A DNA stretch of 64,000 bases from Selaginella moellendorffii. Taxonomy: Eukaryota > Streptophyta > Lycopodiopsida > Selaginellales > Selaginellaceae. Below, one piece after another: positions 52,625 through 63,800 of this stretch. Within the stretch, counting starts at the first letter, position 1, and each line of letters begins with the position of its first letter. The notes beneath the pieces were generated by a model. The model ran no database searches. It was not told the origin of the DNA and saw only the letters and a list, made by a program, of their open reading frames with translations. Both the position numbers and the translations under genes were made by a program. The DNA is taken from the NCBI RefSeq assembly GCF_000143415.4, contig NW_003314343.1:434813-498812 (forward strand). Reading direction: 5' to 3'.

Positions 52625-53525
52625 TCAACAGTGCCGCCACTGCTGCCGCTGGTCTTGGTGGAGGTTTGCCGGCTTGTTAAGGAGGCCATGGGCGAGAAGA
52701 TGTGTCCAATGGTTGAGGAGCTGTCCATGGCTAAGGAGAGCATGTTGGGTGAGGAGACAGGATTGCCACCACTGCCACAACCACCACGACTGTTGCCATT
52801 GTCGTCACCACGACCACCATGACCATCGGCACCATTGCCACCATCCTCACCACCACCACCACCGCAAGGGATGGGGACCATCACCAACATGATCAATGGA
52901 TTGGTATCATCATTGTTGTTCCTACTGTGTCCAGCACAGTAGGAATGTCTATCATACTCCGAAAGATGAAATTATGTAATCAAGTGTGTGTGTATGTGTA
53001 TGTGTGTGTGTGTGTGTGTAAGATTGTCTAATTTAGAGTGCAAATTGTTGCTACTACGACCACTGATCAGCAACCCTAGCCTTGATCCAGCTGCAATCTT
53101 CTATTTTGTAAATCTTCATCTAATCACCATGGCTCTTGTGGATTCTCAAACTTTGGCCAAGCCAACGCTCCCAACAGCATAGTTCAGGGTGGCCATGCCA
53201 CATTGCACAAGGCTCTGGTGGATCACTCCAGAGCTTCAACCTAAGCGCAAGCATCGAGAACGATCCCGAGAGTGAGATGGAACGTCAGCCTCGTAGCGCT
53301 GGTAACTAGAGCAAGCCAAGATTGTGATGTGAGCAAGCTTCCACCATGCTCACCACATAATCCCTAAGATGGCAGAACACAGTTGTGAGTGCCTTGATAA
53401 TGGTCACCGCCCTTGGCCTCAATCTTGAACAAAAGAAGTGCTGCCTCTTGATGCCATTTGGACTTTGGAACAACACTTTGGAACATTGTGGCCCTATGCA
53501 AGCCTCATGGGTACTCTCCCCAAAT
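52625..53525 (+). repeat. Module A tail with hydrophobic segment, TG tract and module B
   Basis: Starts inside the exon ('caacagtgccgccactg'), followed by the acidic block, Pro-rich end and hydrophobic segment (52819-52978), a long TG/TATG tract (52985-53020) and module B to 53525. Confidence 0.7.
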
Positions 53526-53895
53526 CCTAAACCCCAAGTCCTAAACCCTAAACTTGCACGGGAGATGGAAGCTTTTGAGCCCCCAGTGACATAGCATGCC
53601 ATCCTAGGTGCTGACCCGTTCTTAGTGCTCTCGGTGAAGAAGAAGATGCTATTGACAACGTTGCGGTGCGTAGAGAGCTCGCCTGGCTTGTGAAAACCCT
53701 CATTAAGTCCTTGCAGCCACAGATGATCCAATTGCTGGGGCTCCAGTTGAGGCAAGTGATTGTGTCTAGGATGTTGGAGAGCAGCTGGAATGCCATGAAC
53801 TCCTTGCGGCACCCGGGCGTTCCACCAGCAGGAGCAGAAGCGAAAGCATTGCAAAGGGGAATCGAGCTAGTGTCTTATTAATTAGGGCTCTTGGG
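53526..53895 (-). pseudogene. CCCTAAA tract and module C
   Basis: Imperfect telomere-like repeats at 53525-53553, then the PWP2-like fragment (53560-53890, minus), ending in the common 'ggggtggatgtagcaaagtggtg' joint. Confidence 0.6.
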
Positions 53896-54740
53896 GTGGA
53901 TGTAGCAAAGTGGTGAGAGATCATGAATCTTTTTATTCTCCTCTTGCTATTGTTTCCTCCTTTATTCCGGAGGAAGGATTTCATATCCCACCGGTAGGTG
54001 CTCAATAAGCAGCAATTGCCAATGGTAGAACAGCGATTGCAAGAGCTGTTGAAGCAGTTGCCGCCGCTGATGCCACCCCTGCAAAAGCAGCAGCCGCCGC
54101 TGCCACCTCCTTTGTCCCTGGCCCTGTTGCTCTCAACAGTTCTGCCATTGCTGCCGCTGCTCCTCGCGGAGGTTCGCCGGCTTGTTAAGGAGGCGATGGG
54201 CGAGAAGATGTGTCCAATGGTTGAGGAGCCATCCATGGCTGAGGAGAGCATACTGGGTGAGGAGACACAATTGCCACCACTGCCACAACCACCACAACCT
54301 TCGCCACCATCGTCACCACGACCACTATGACTATCGCCACCATTGCCACTATCCTAAACCCTAAACCCTAAACCCTAAACCTGCACAGGAGATGGCAAGC
54401 TTTTGAGCCCCCAATGACATAGCATGCCATCCTAGGTGCAGACCCGCTCTTAGTGCTCTCGGTGAAGAAAAAGTTGCCATTGACAACGTTGCAGTGCGTA
54501 GAGAGCTCGCCTAGCCTGTGAAAACCCTCATTAAGTCCTTGCAGCCATAGATGATCCAATTGCTGGGGCTCCAGTTGAGGCAAGTGATCGTGTCCTGGAT
54601 GCTGAAGAGCAACTGGAACACCATGAACTCCTTGCAGCACCCGGGCGTCCCACCCGCAAAAGTAGAGGGGAAAGCATTGCAAAGGGGAATCGAGCTAAAG
54701 TCCTATTAATTAGGGATCTTGGGGAGGATCTAGAAAAGTA
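53896..54740. repeat. Module A (complete), CCCTAAA tract and module C
   Basis: The exon from about 53972 is open for 110 codons (53998-54330: QLPMVEQRLQELLKQL through the acidic block to RPL). CCCTAAA is at 54354-54382 and module C (minus) at 54384-54700. This is the last composite unit before the simple 316-bp array. Confidence 0.7.
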
Positions 54741-57535
54741 GTGAGAGATCATGAATCTTTTTATTCTCTTCCTGCTGTTGTTTCCTCCTCTATTTCAGAG
54801 TGAGGATTTCATATCCCACTGTCAGGCACTCACTAACCAGCGAATTGCAATGGTAGAATAGCGATTGCAAGAGCTGTTGAAGCAATTGCCATCGCTGATA
54901 CCACCCCTGCAGCAGCAGCAGCCACCGCCACTGCTGCCTCCTCCGTCCTCGGCCCTGCGGCACTCAACGGTGCCACCACTACTACCGTTGGTCCTGGCGG
55001 AGGGTCGCCGGCTTGTTAAGGAGGCCATAGGCTTTTGGGGTGGATCTAGCAAAGCGGTGAGAGATCATGAATCTTTTTATTCTCCTCCTGCTACTGTTTT
55101 CTCCTCTATTTCAGAGTGAGGATTTCATATCCCACCGTCAGGCACTCACTAAGCAGCAAATTGCAATGGTAGAACAGCGATTGCAAGAGCTGTTGAAGCA
55201 GTTGCAACCGCTGATACCACCCCTGCAGCAGCAGCAGCCATCGCCGCCGCTGCCTCCTCCGTCCCTGGCCCTGCGGCACTCAACGGTGCCGCCACTGCTA
55301 CCGTTGGTCCTGGTGGAGGGTCGCTGGCTTGTTAAGGAGGCCATGGGCTTTTGGGGTGGATCTAGCAAAGCGGTGAGAGATCATGAATCTTTTTATTCTC
55401 TTGCTGCTACTGTTTCCTCCTCTATTTCAAAGTGAGGATTTCATATCCCACCGTCAGGCACTCACTAAGCAGCAAATTGCAATGGTAGAACAGCGATTGC
55501 AAGAGTTGTTGAAGCAGTTGCCACCGCTGAAACCACCCCTGCAGCAGCAGCAGCCACCGCCGCCGCTGCCTCCTCCGTCCCTGGCCCTGCGGCACTCAAT
55601 GGTGCCGCCACAGCTACTGCTGGTCCTGGCAGAGGTTCGCCAGCTTGTTAAGGAGGCCATGGGCTGTTGGGATGGATCTAGCAAAGCGGTGAGAGATCAT
55701 GAATCTTTTTATTCTCTTGCTGCTGCTGTTTCCTCCTCTATTTCAGAGTGAAGATTTCATATCCCACTGTTAGGCGCTCACTAAGTAGCGATTGGCAATG
55801 GTAGAATAGCAATTGCAAGAGTTGTTGAAGCAGTTGCCGCCACTGATACCACCCCTGTAGCAGCAGCAGCCACCGCCGCCGTTGCCTCTGCCGTCCCTGG
55901 CCCTACGGCACTCAACGGTGCTGCCACTGCTACTGCAGGTCCTGGCGGAGGTTCGCCGGCTTGTTAAGGAGGCCATGGGCTGTTGGGGTGGATCTAGCAA
56001 AGCGGTGAGAGATCATGAATGTTTTTATTCTCCTACTGCTACTGTTTCCTCCTCTATTTCAGAGTGAAGATTTCATATCCCACTGTCAGGCGCTCACTAA
56101 GCAGCGTTTGGCAATGGTAGAACAGCGATTGCAAGAGTTGTTGAACCAGTTGCCGCCACTGATACCACCCCTGTAGCAGCAGCAGCCACCGCCGCCGCTG
56201 CTTCCTCCAAACCCGGCCTTGCGGCACTCAACGGTGCCGCCACCGCTACCGCTGGTCCTGGCGGAGGTTCGCCGGCTTGTTAAGGAGGCCATGGGCTGTT
56301 GGGGTGGATCTAGCAAAGCAGTGAGAGATCATGAATGTTTTTATTCTCCTCCTGCTACTGTTTCCTTCTCTATTTCAGAGTGAGGATTTCATATCCCACC
56401 ATCAGGCGCTCACTAAGCAACGATTGGCAATGGTAGAAAAGCGATTGCAAGAGTTGTTGAAGCAGTTGCCGCCATTGATACTACCCCTGCAGCAGCAGCA
56501 TCCACCACCGCCGCTGCTTTCTCCGTCCCGGCCCTGCGGCACTCAACGGTGCCGCCACTGCTACTGTTTCCTCCTCTATTTCAGAGTGAGGATTTCATAT
56601 CCCACCGTCAGGCGCTCACTAAGCAGCGATTGGCAATGGTAGAATAGCAATTGCAAGAGTTGTTGAAGCAGTTGCCGCCACTGATACCACCCCTGTAGCA
56701 GCAGCAGCCACCGCTGCCATTGCCTCCGCCGTCCCCGGCCCTGCGGCACTCAACGGTGCTGCCACTGCTACCGCTGGTCCTGGCGGAGGTTCGCCGGTTT
56801 GTTAAGGAGGCCATGGGCTGTTGGGGTGGATCTAACAAAGCGGTGAGAGATCATGAATCTTTTTATTCTCCTCCTGCTACTGTTTCCTCCTCTATTTCAG
56901 AGTGAGGATGTCATATCCCACCCTCAGGCGCTCACTAAGCAGCGATTGGCAATGGTAGAACAACGATTGCAAGAGCTGTTGAAGTAGTTGCCGCCGCTGA
57001 TACCACCCCTGCAGCAGCAGCAGCCACCGCCGCCGCTGCTTCCTCCATTCCCGGCCCTGCGGCACTCAACGGTACCGCCACCGCTACCGCTGGTCCTGGC
57101 GGAGGTTCGCCGGCTTGTTAAGGAGGCCATGGGCTGTTGGGGTGGATCTAACAAAGCGGTGAGAGATCATGAATCTTTTTATTCTCCTCCTGCTACTGTT
57201 TCCTCCTCTATTTTAGAGTGAGGATTTCATATCCCACCATCAGGCGCTCACTAAGCAACGATTGGCAATGGTAGAACAGTGATTGCAAGAGTTGTTGAAG
57301 CAGTTGCCGCCATTGATACCACCCTTGCAGCAGCAGCATCCACCGCCGCCGCTGCTTTCTCCGTCCCGGCCCTGCGGCACTCAACGGTGCCGCCACTGCT
57401 ACTGTTTCCTCCTCTATTTCAGAGTGAGGATTTCATATCCCACCGTCAGGCGCTCACTAAGCAGCGATTGGCAATGGTAGAACAATGATTGCAAGAGCTG
57501 TTGAAGTAGTTGCCACCACTGATACCACCCCTGCA
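54741..57535 (+). repeat. 316-bp exon-intron tandem array, left part
   Basis: Units are spaced exactly 316 bp, with exon starts at 54799, 55115, 55431, 55747, 56063, 56379, then 56585, 56901, 57217 and 57423; two units (56379 and 57217) are shortened to 206 bp. Each full unit is a 258-bp block (86 codons, phase 0 at both ends) from AGT GAG GAT to AGC AAA GCG. A 58-bp intron-like spacer follows, starting gtgagagatc and ending cctctatttcag. The encoded repeat is a coiled coil (MVEQRLQELLKQL), a Q/P-rich run, RHSTVPPLLPLVLAEVRRL and KEAMG.WGGSSKA. Only the first ~290 bp of module A is amplified; the hydrophobic end and modules B and C are absent. Several units carry TAG or TGA stops in the exon frame (for example 54859, 55808, 57273). 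Confidence 0.85.
55067..55435 (+). CDS. Representative array frame with hydrophobic leader (122 codons, hypothetical)
   Basis: Begins with an ATG inside the intron-like spacer (MNLFILLLLLFSPLFQ), runs through the whole 86-codon exon and through the next spacer in another phase, and stops at TGA just inside the following unit. The next unit's equivalent frame starts at 55383, before this one ends. An equally open copy is at 55383-55751. It could encode a small secreted coiled-coil/proline-rich protein if the spacer is not spliced. Coding potential is unproven. Confidence 0.3.
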   Translation: MNLFILLLLLFSPLFQSEDFISHRQALTKQQIAMVEQRLQELLKQLQPLIPPLQQQQPSPPLPPPSLALRHSTVPPLLPLVLVEGRWLVKEAMGFWGGSSKAVRDHESFYSLAATVSSSISK

Positions 57536-57536
57536 A

Positions 57537-59270
57537 CAAGGTCGGTGGGCCAATGCCTTGGCCGAGTTTGATTGCGAGATTCTGTACAAGCCTGGGAAGA
57601 GCAACATCGTGGCAGATGTGCTAAGTCGAAAAGCGAGCTTGAGGTTGGCGATATCCAGCGCAACAGCAACCTTCTGGGACGATGTGCGGACAGCATATGA
57701 GAACGATGGTCTAGCACAAGAAGTGTTGTTGAGGAATCTAGAGGCGCGGGAAGCTCACCAGAGAGGTGAGCTGCCAACGGAAGAGAAAACGGGCTATGCG
57801 GAACGCAACGGACTCATTTATTACAAGCAAACGAGGGTATATGTTCCAGAAGGGGGACTAAGGAAAGTAGCCTTAGAAGAGTGTCATGACGGACCTCTTG
57901 CGGGACACGGCGGAGTGCCCAAGACGATGGGCTTACTCAAGAGGAAGTACCATTGGCCAGATATGGCTAAGGACGTCCAAGACTATGTAAAGACATGTCC
58001 AACATGTCAGCTGGTCAAAGCCGTGACTAAGGCTAGTGGGGGCTTGTTGCAAAGCATCCCAATTCCAGATCGTCCGTGGAAATGTCTTACGATGGACTTC
58101 ATCACGAGACTAACCCCAAGTGAGGGGTTCGATGCAATATTCGTGGTGGTGGATCGATTTTCGAAGATGGCACATTTCATACCCACCACAACGGAAGTGG
58201 ATGCGGAAGGTGTGGCGAAGCTGTTCTTTGAACAAGTGGTTCGAGTGCGGGGAAGGCCAGAAGAGATTATCTCAGATCGAGATAAGATCTTCACTAGTAG
58301 GTTCTGGAGGACCCTCCTAGAACAGTATCGCACCAAGTTGAAATTCAGCACAGCCTATCACCCACAGACAGGTATGGGGTATTAAGTCAAGTTTGGTGGT
58401 CCTAACACTTCTTGACAGACGGACAAACGGAAAGGGTGAATAGGCAGCTGGAGGATTATTTGCGATGCTATGTCTCGGGAGACCAGACCGATTGGGTAAG
58501 TCATTTGGGACTTGCGAAAATGTGTTATAACAACTCACCACATTCGAGTATCGGGGTGAGTCCGTGGGAAGTCATCAATGGGCGAGCTATTGAAGGTCTT
58601 GTGGAACTCGGCATGGCCGAGTATCATGGAGAGTTACCCGCAGTGGAGGCATTCACGGCGGAAAGACTCAACATTTGGAATCTAGTGAGGGATTCCTTGG
58701 AACGGGCTCAACAAAGGCAAACCAAGTACGCGAACCTAAAGCGCCGGGATGTAGAGTTCCAAGCTGGGGAGAAGGTGTGGCTGAACACCAAGAACCTCAA
58801 GCTACCAAGTGGGATCAGCCGAAAGTTGACCCAAAGGTAAAAATGCATGTATTCCTGTAAATGAATTGATCTTGAGTTCCTTAAGCAGGTTCGCGGGGCC
58901 TTACGAGATTGAGGCACGAATCGGTAAAGTGGCTTACCGACTCCGACTTCCTCGAGAGATGGGGAAGATGCACCCAGTGTTCCATGTGAACTTACTCAAG
59001 CCGTACTTTGAGGATCCGCTTCACAAGGACCAAGTAAGACCTTTACCTGAGGTTATCCAAGGGGAAGAGGAATATGAAGTCGAGGCCATCCTCAATGCGC
59101 GCAAGAGCAAACGACAAGGACGCGAGGTGACAGAGTTCCATGTGAAGTGGAAAGGATTTCCACACTACGAAGCAACATGGGAACCGGAGGAGAACCTAGC
59201 GAACGCGCGAGATCTAGTGGAGGAATTTCTGCAAGGCAGAACTCTATGTACTTATGCAAAGTTCAATTAA
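57537..59270 (+). pseudogene. Truncated pol (RNase H end, integrase, chromodomain) with both introns
   Basis: Exons 57537-58371, 58419-58836 and 58889-59270. The frame is fully open across the three exons, including CGA at 58820-58822 where the first copy has TGA. The upstream array exon is in the same frame ([18 protein letters not shown]), making a small chimeric frame from 57510. The protein keeps the integrase D,D,E residues and chromodomain but lacks RT and most of RNase H. Point differences from the first copy are few. Confidence 0.85.
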
Positions 59271-59673
59271 AAATATATATTTGCAAAGTTGAGCAAGTGG
59301 CATATGTTGGGACCCGAAGGCACGCCGAAGGTAAGCTAATTAGCATGGGTTAGCTAGGTCGACCAGGCATAGGGAGCTACGCCCGACTCCCTGCGGGGAT
59401 GTCGAATCCGTAGACGTATTCTACGGAGGTTGGGTTCGAGTCCCAACCCCCTAGTAAAGCAAGGCTGGGTTCAAGTCCCGACCCCATACTAGGGCGTGGT
59501 GAGGTGAGGAGTATAGGGACACCTATATTCCGTTGTCATGGGCTCTTGGCCGGGGAGGCTAACTTAGGCACACCGCTAACTGGGGGGATGCCCCCGGAGA
59601 CATGGTCAACAAGTCATAGGATAAAACGAGACGTTCGATGTGGGCATCGAACTTCTTCTATGGGTGGTGGAGT

Positions 59674-60826
59674 TGTAAGGAACCAACTCGCCGAGGTGTC
59701 GTAGGCTAAAGGAACCCCGAAAGCATGACCGAAATGACAAAGAGTTCATCGGATGGGACCAAGTCGAAGATCGAGTCCAAGACCGACTCTAGGACCGAGT
59801 TCAAGATCGAGTCCGGAATCGAGTCCGAGACCGACTCGGGGACCGAGTTCGAGTCCGAGTTCGAGACCGAGTTCGAGACGGAGTCCAAGATCCGAAATCG
59901 GGTCCGAGACCGAGTCCGAGGTCGAGTCCGAGGTCGGGTCCGAGATCAGGTCCGAGATCGAGTCCGAGATCGAGTCTGAAACCGAATCCGAAGTCGGATC
60001 CGAAATCGGGTCCGAGATCGAGCCAGAGACTAAGTCCAAATACTAATACGGGTCAAGGGGTGAAAGCCCAAAGCGTGCGTCTCCCAAGGGGAGGGGGGGG
60101 GGCTGCAGGGGGTTCCAAAAGTATAGTAGGGATAGTGAGGTCCAGGAACCAGTTTAGAAGGGACTCTCCAGTGGGGCTCCCAAACTGACTTGAGGTTGGG
60201 ACTGGGACCGAGGGGCATTGGGTGGGAGTGAGCATGGACTTGGTTGGTGCCGGAGGGGCCATCCAAGGAAGTGCTCAAGAGCAGCTCCCACTCTCGAAAG
60301 GGAAACCGATTACGGTGCTCCCGGCTCATGTGGAGTGGTGCCCCACTTGAGTACCATGCGGCTCATTGGTCCTCGCCCTTCCTAGGGGCTTGGGCCTTCC
60401 TTCAGGATGGAAGTGGGGGGCGAGAGGTACCCATACCGGGCCGCTAGGCCACGGTGTTTCGCCCCGGCGTCCCGGAGCAAGTGTTGCACTCAAGACTTGG
60501 GATTTAGAGGGTCCCATGATCAAGTCTTGTGGTACCAAAGGATGTTAGGAACTTGGAAGCTTGGTGTGCTTGGCTGCTTGTGCTTGCGGGGAGTGTAGCC
60601 GAACCTTAAGTCCAGTCTAACCCGGGGAGGGGGATTGGGAGTGATTTGGGAATCCGTGGATGGATGGCTAACACTCCGTTGCTCGTGCAGTGAGTAGCTA
60701 AGACCAAGTAGGAGATGGTACCATAGGCGAGAACCTTGGCAAGGGAACTTAGCAAGAGCCAAGGCGGTGTTGGACGGATAGACGAGGTAAGCTAGCAAAT
60801 TGGAAAGGAAAAATTTGTGGCTTACA
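59674..60826 (+). repeat. 3' LTR of the truncated copy
   Basis: TGTAAG...CTTACA, 1153 bp, with the same minisatellite and G-run as the full element. Confidence 0.95.
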
Positions 60827-63800
60827 CGTCCCCGGCCCTGCGGCACTTAACGGTGCCGCCACTGCTACTTCTGGTCCTTGCGGAGGTTCGCCGGCTTGTT
60901 AAGGAGGCCATGGGCTTTTGGGGTGGATCTAGCAAAGCGGTGAGAGATCATGAATTTTTTTATTCTCCTCCTGCTACAGTTTCCTCCTTCATCTTAGAGT
61001 CAGGTTTTCATATCCCACCATTAGGCGCTCACTAAGCAGCGATTGGCAATGGTAGAATAGCGATTGTAAAAGCTGTTGAAGCAGTTGCCACTGCTGAAAC
61101 CACCCTTCAAACAACAGCAGCCACCGCTGCCGCTGCTTCCTCCGTCCCCGGCCCTGCGGCACTCAACGGTGCCGCCACTGCTACCGCTGGTCCTGGCGAA
61201 GGTTCCCCGGCTTGTTAAAGAGGCCATGGGCTGTAAAGGTGGATCTAGCAAAGCGGTGAGAGATCATGAATCTTTTTATTCTATTGTTGCTACTGTTTCC
61301 TCCTCTATTTGAAAGTGAGGATTTCATATCCCACCGTCAGGCGCTCACTAAGCAGCAATTGGCAATGGTAGAACAACGATTGCAAGAGCTGTTGAAGTAG
61401 TTGCCGCCGCTGATACCACCCCTGCAGCAGTAGCAGCCACCGCCGCCACTGCTTCCTCCATCCCCAGCCCCGCGGCACTCAACGGTGCCGCCACTGCTAC
61501 CGCTGGTCCTAGCGGAGGTTCACCGGCTTGTTAAGGAGGTCATGGGCTCTTGAGGTGGATCTAGCAAAGCGGTGAGAGATCATGAATCTTTTTATTTTCG
61601 TGCTGCTACTATTTCATCGTTTATTTTAGAGTGAGGATTTCATATCCCACCGTCAAGCGCTCACTAAGCAGCGAATTGCAATGGTAGAATAGCGATTGCA
61701 AGAGTTGTTGAAGCAATTGCCACTGCTGATACCACCCCTGCAGCAGCAGCAGCCACCGCTGCCGCTGCCTCCTCCTTCCCTGGCCCTGCGGCACTCAATG
61801 GTGCCGCCACTGCTACCGCTGGTCTTGGCAGAGGTTCGCCGGCTTGTTAAGGAGGCCATGGGCTGTTGGGATGGATCTAACAAAGCGGTGAGAGATCATG
61901 GATCTTGTTATTCTCTTCTTGCTGTTGTTTCCTTCTCTATTTCAGAGTGAGGATTTCATATCCCACCATTAGGCGCTCACTAAGCAGCGATTGGCAATGG
62001 TAGAACAGCGATTGACAGAGTTGTTGAAGCAGTTGCCGCCGCTGATACCATGCCTGCAGCAACAGCAGCCACCGCCGCCGCTGCTTCCTCCATCCCCGGC
62101 CCTGCGGCACTCAACGGTGCCGCCACTGCTACCGCTGGTCCTGGCAGAGGTTCGCCGGCTTGTTAAGGAGGCCATGGGCTGTTGGGGTGGATCTAGCAAA
62201 GCGGTGAGAGATCATGAATCTTTTTATTCTCCTCCTGCTTCTGTTTCCTCCTCTATTTCAAAGTGAGCATTTCATATCCCACCATTAGGCGCTCACTAAG
62301 CAGCGATTGGCAATGGTAGAACAACGATTGCAAGAGCTGTTGAAGTAGTTGCTGCCGCTGATACCACCCCTACAGCAGCAGCAGCCACCGCCGCCGCTGC
62401 CTCCTCCGTCCCTGGCCCTACGGCACTCAATGGTGCCACCACTGCTACCGCTGGTCCTGGCGGAGGTTCGCTGGCTTGTTACGGAGGCGATGGGCTGTTA
62501 GGGTGGATCTAGCAAAGCAGTGAGAGATCATGAATCTTTTTATTCTCCTCCTGCTACTATTTCGTCCTCTATTTCAAAGTTAGGATTTCATATCCCACCG
62601 TCAGGCGCTCACTAAGAAGCGATTGGCAATGGTGGAACAACGATTCCAAGAGCTGTTGAAGTAGTTGCCGCCGCTGATACCACCCCTGCAGCAGCAGCAG
62701 CCACTGCCGCCACTGCTTCCTCCATCCCCGGCCCTGCGGCACTCAACGGTGCTGCCACTGCTACCGCTGGTCCTGGCGAAGGTTTGCCGGCTTGTTAAGG
62801 AGGCCATGGGCTTTTGGGGTGGATCTAGCAAAGCGGTGAGTGATCATGAATCTTTTTATTCTCCTCCTGCTAGTTTCCTCCTTGCTTCAACAGCTCTTGC
62901 AATCCCTGTTCTACCATTGCAATTTGCTGCTTAGTGAGCGCCTGACGGTGGGATATGAAATCCTAACTTTGAAATAGAGGACGAAATAGTAGCAGGAGGA
63001 GAATAAAAAGATTCATGATCTCTCACTGCTTTGCTAGATCCACCCTAACAGCCCATCGCCTCCGTAACAACACTGTCAAGCGCTCACTAAGCAGCGAATT
63101 GCAATGGTAGAATAGCGATTGCAAGAGCTGTTCAAGCAATTGCCACTGCTGATACCACCCCTGCAGCAGCAGCAGCCACCGCCGCCGCTGCTTCCTCCGT
63201 CCCCGGCTCTGCGGCACTCAACAGTGCTGCCACTGTTACCGCTGGTCCTGGCGGAGGTTCGCCGGCTTGTTAAGGAGGCCATGGGCTTTTGGGGTGGATC
63301 TAGCAAAGCGGTGAGAGATCATGAATCTTTTTATTCTCCTCCTGCTATTGTTTCGTCCTCTATTTCAGAGTGAGGATTTCATATCCCACCTTCAGGCGCT
63401 CACTAGGCAGTGAATTGCAATGGTAGAACAGCAATTGCAAGAGTTGTTGAAGCAGTTGCCGCTGCTGATACCACCCCTGCAGCAGTAGCAGCCACCGCCG
63501 CCACTACTTCCTCCGTCCCCGGCCCTGCGGCACTCAACGGTGCCGCCACTGCTACCGCTGGTCCTGGCGGAGGTTCGCCGGCTTGTTAAGGAGGCCCTGG
63601 GCTTTTGGGGTGGATCTAGCAAAGCAGTGAGAGATCATGAATCTTTTTATTCTCTTGCTGCTACTGTTTCCTCCTCTATTTCAAAGTGAGGATTTCATAT
63701 CCCACCGTCAAGCGCTCACTAAACAGCGATTGGCAATGGTAGAACAGCGATTGCAAGAGTTGTTGAAGCAGTTGCCACCGCTGATACCACCCCTACAGCA

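Larger units (their letters stand above)
57536..60826 (+). mobile_element. 5'-truncated second copy of the gypsy element
   Basis: It begins inside RNase H at the acaaggtcgg point (equal to about 44240 in the first copy) and continues to a complete 3' LTR (59674-60826). The 5' LTR, gag, protease and RT are gone. The left edge joins 'ccacccctgcaaca' of an array unit. The right edge joins 'cgtccccggccctg', about 45 bp further along the unit. The flanks therefore do not form a target duplication. A deletion after insertion is the simplest explanation. Confidence 0.92.
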
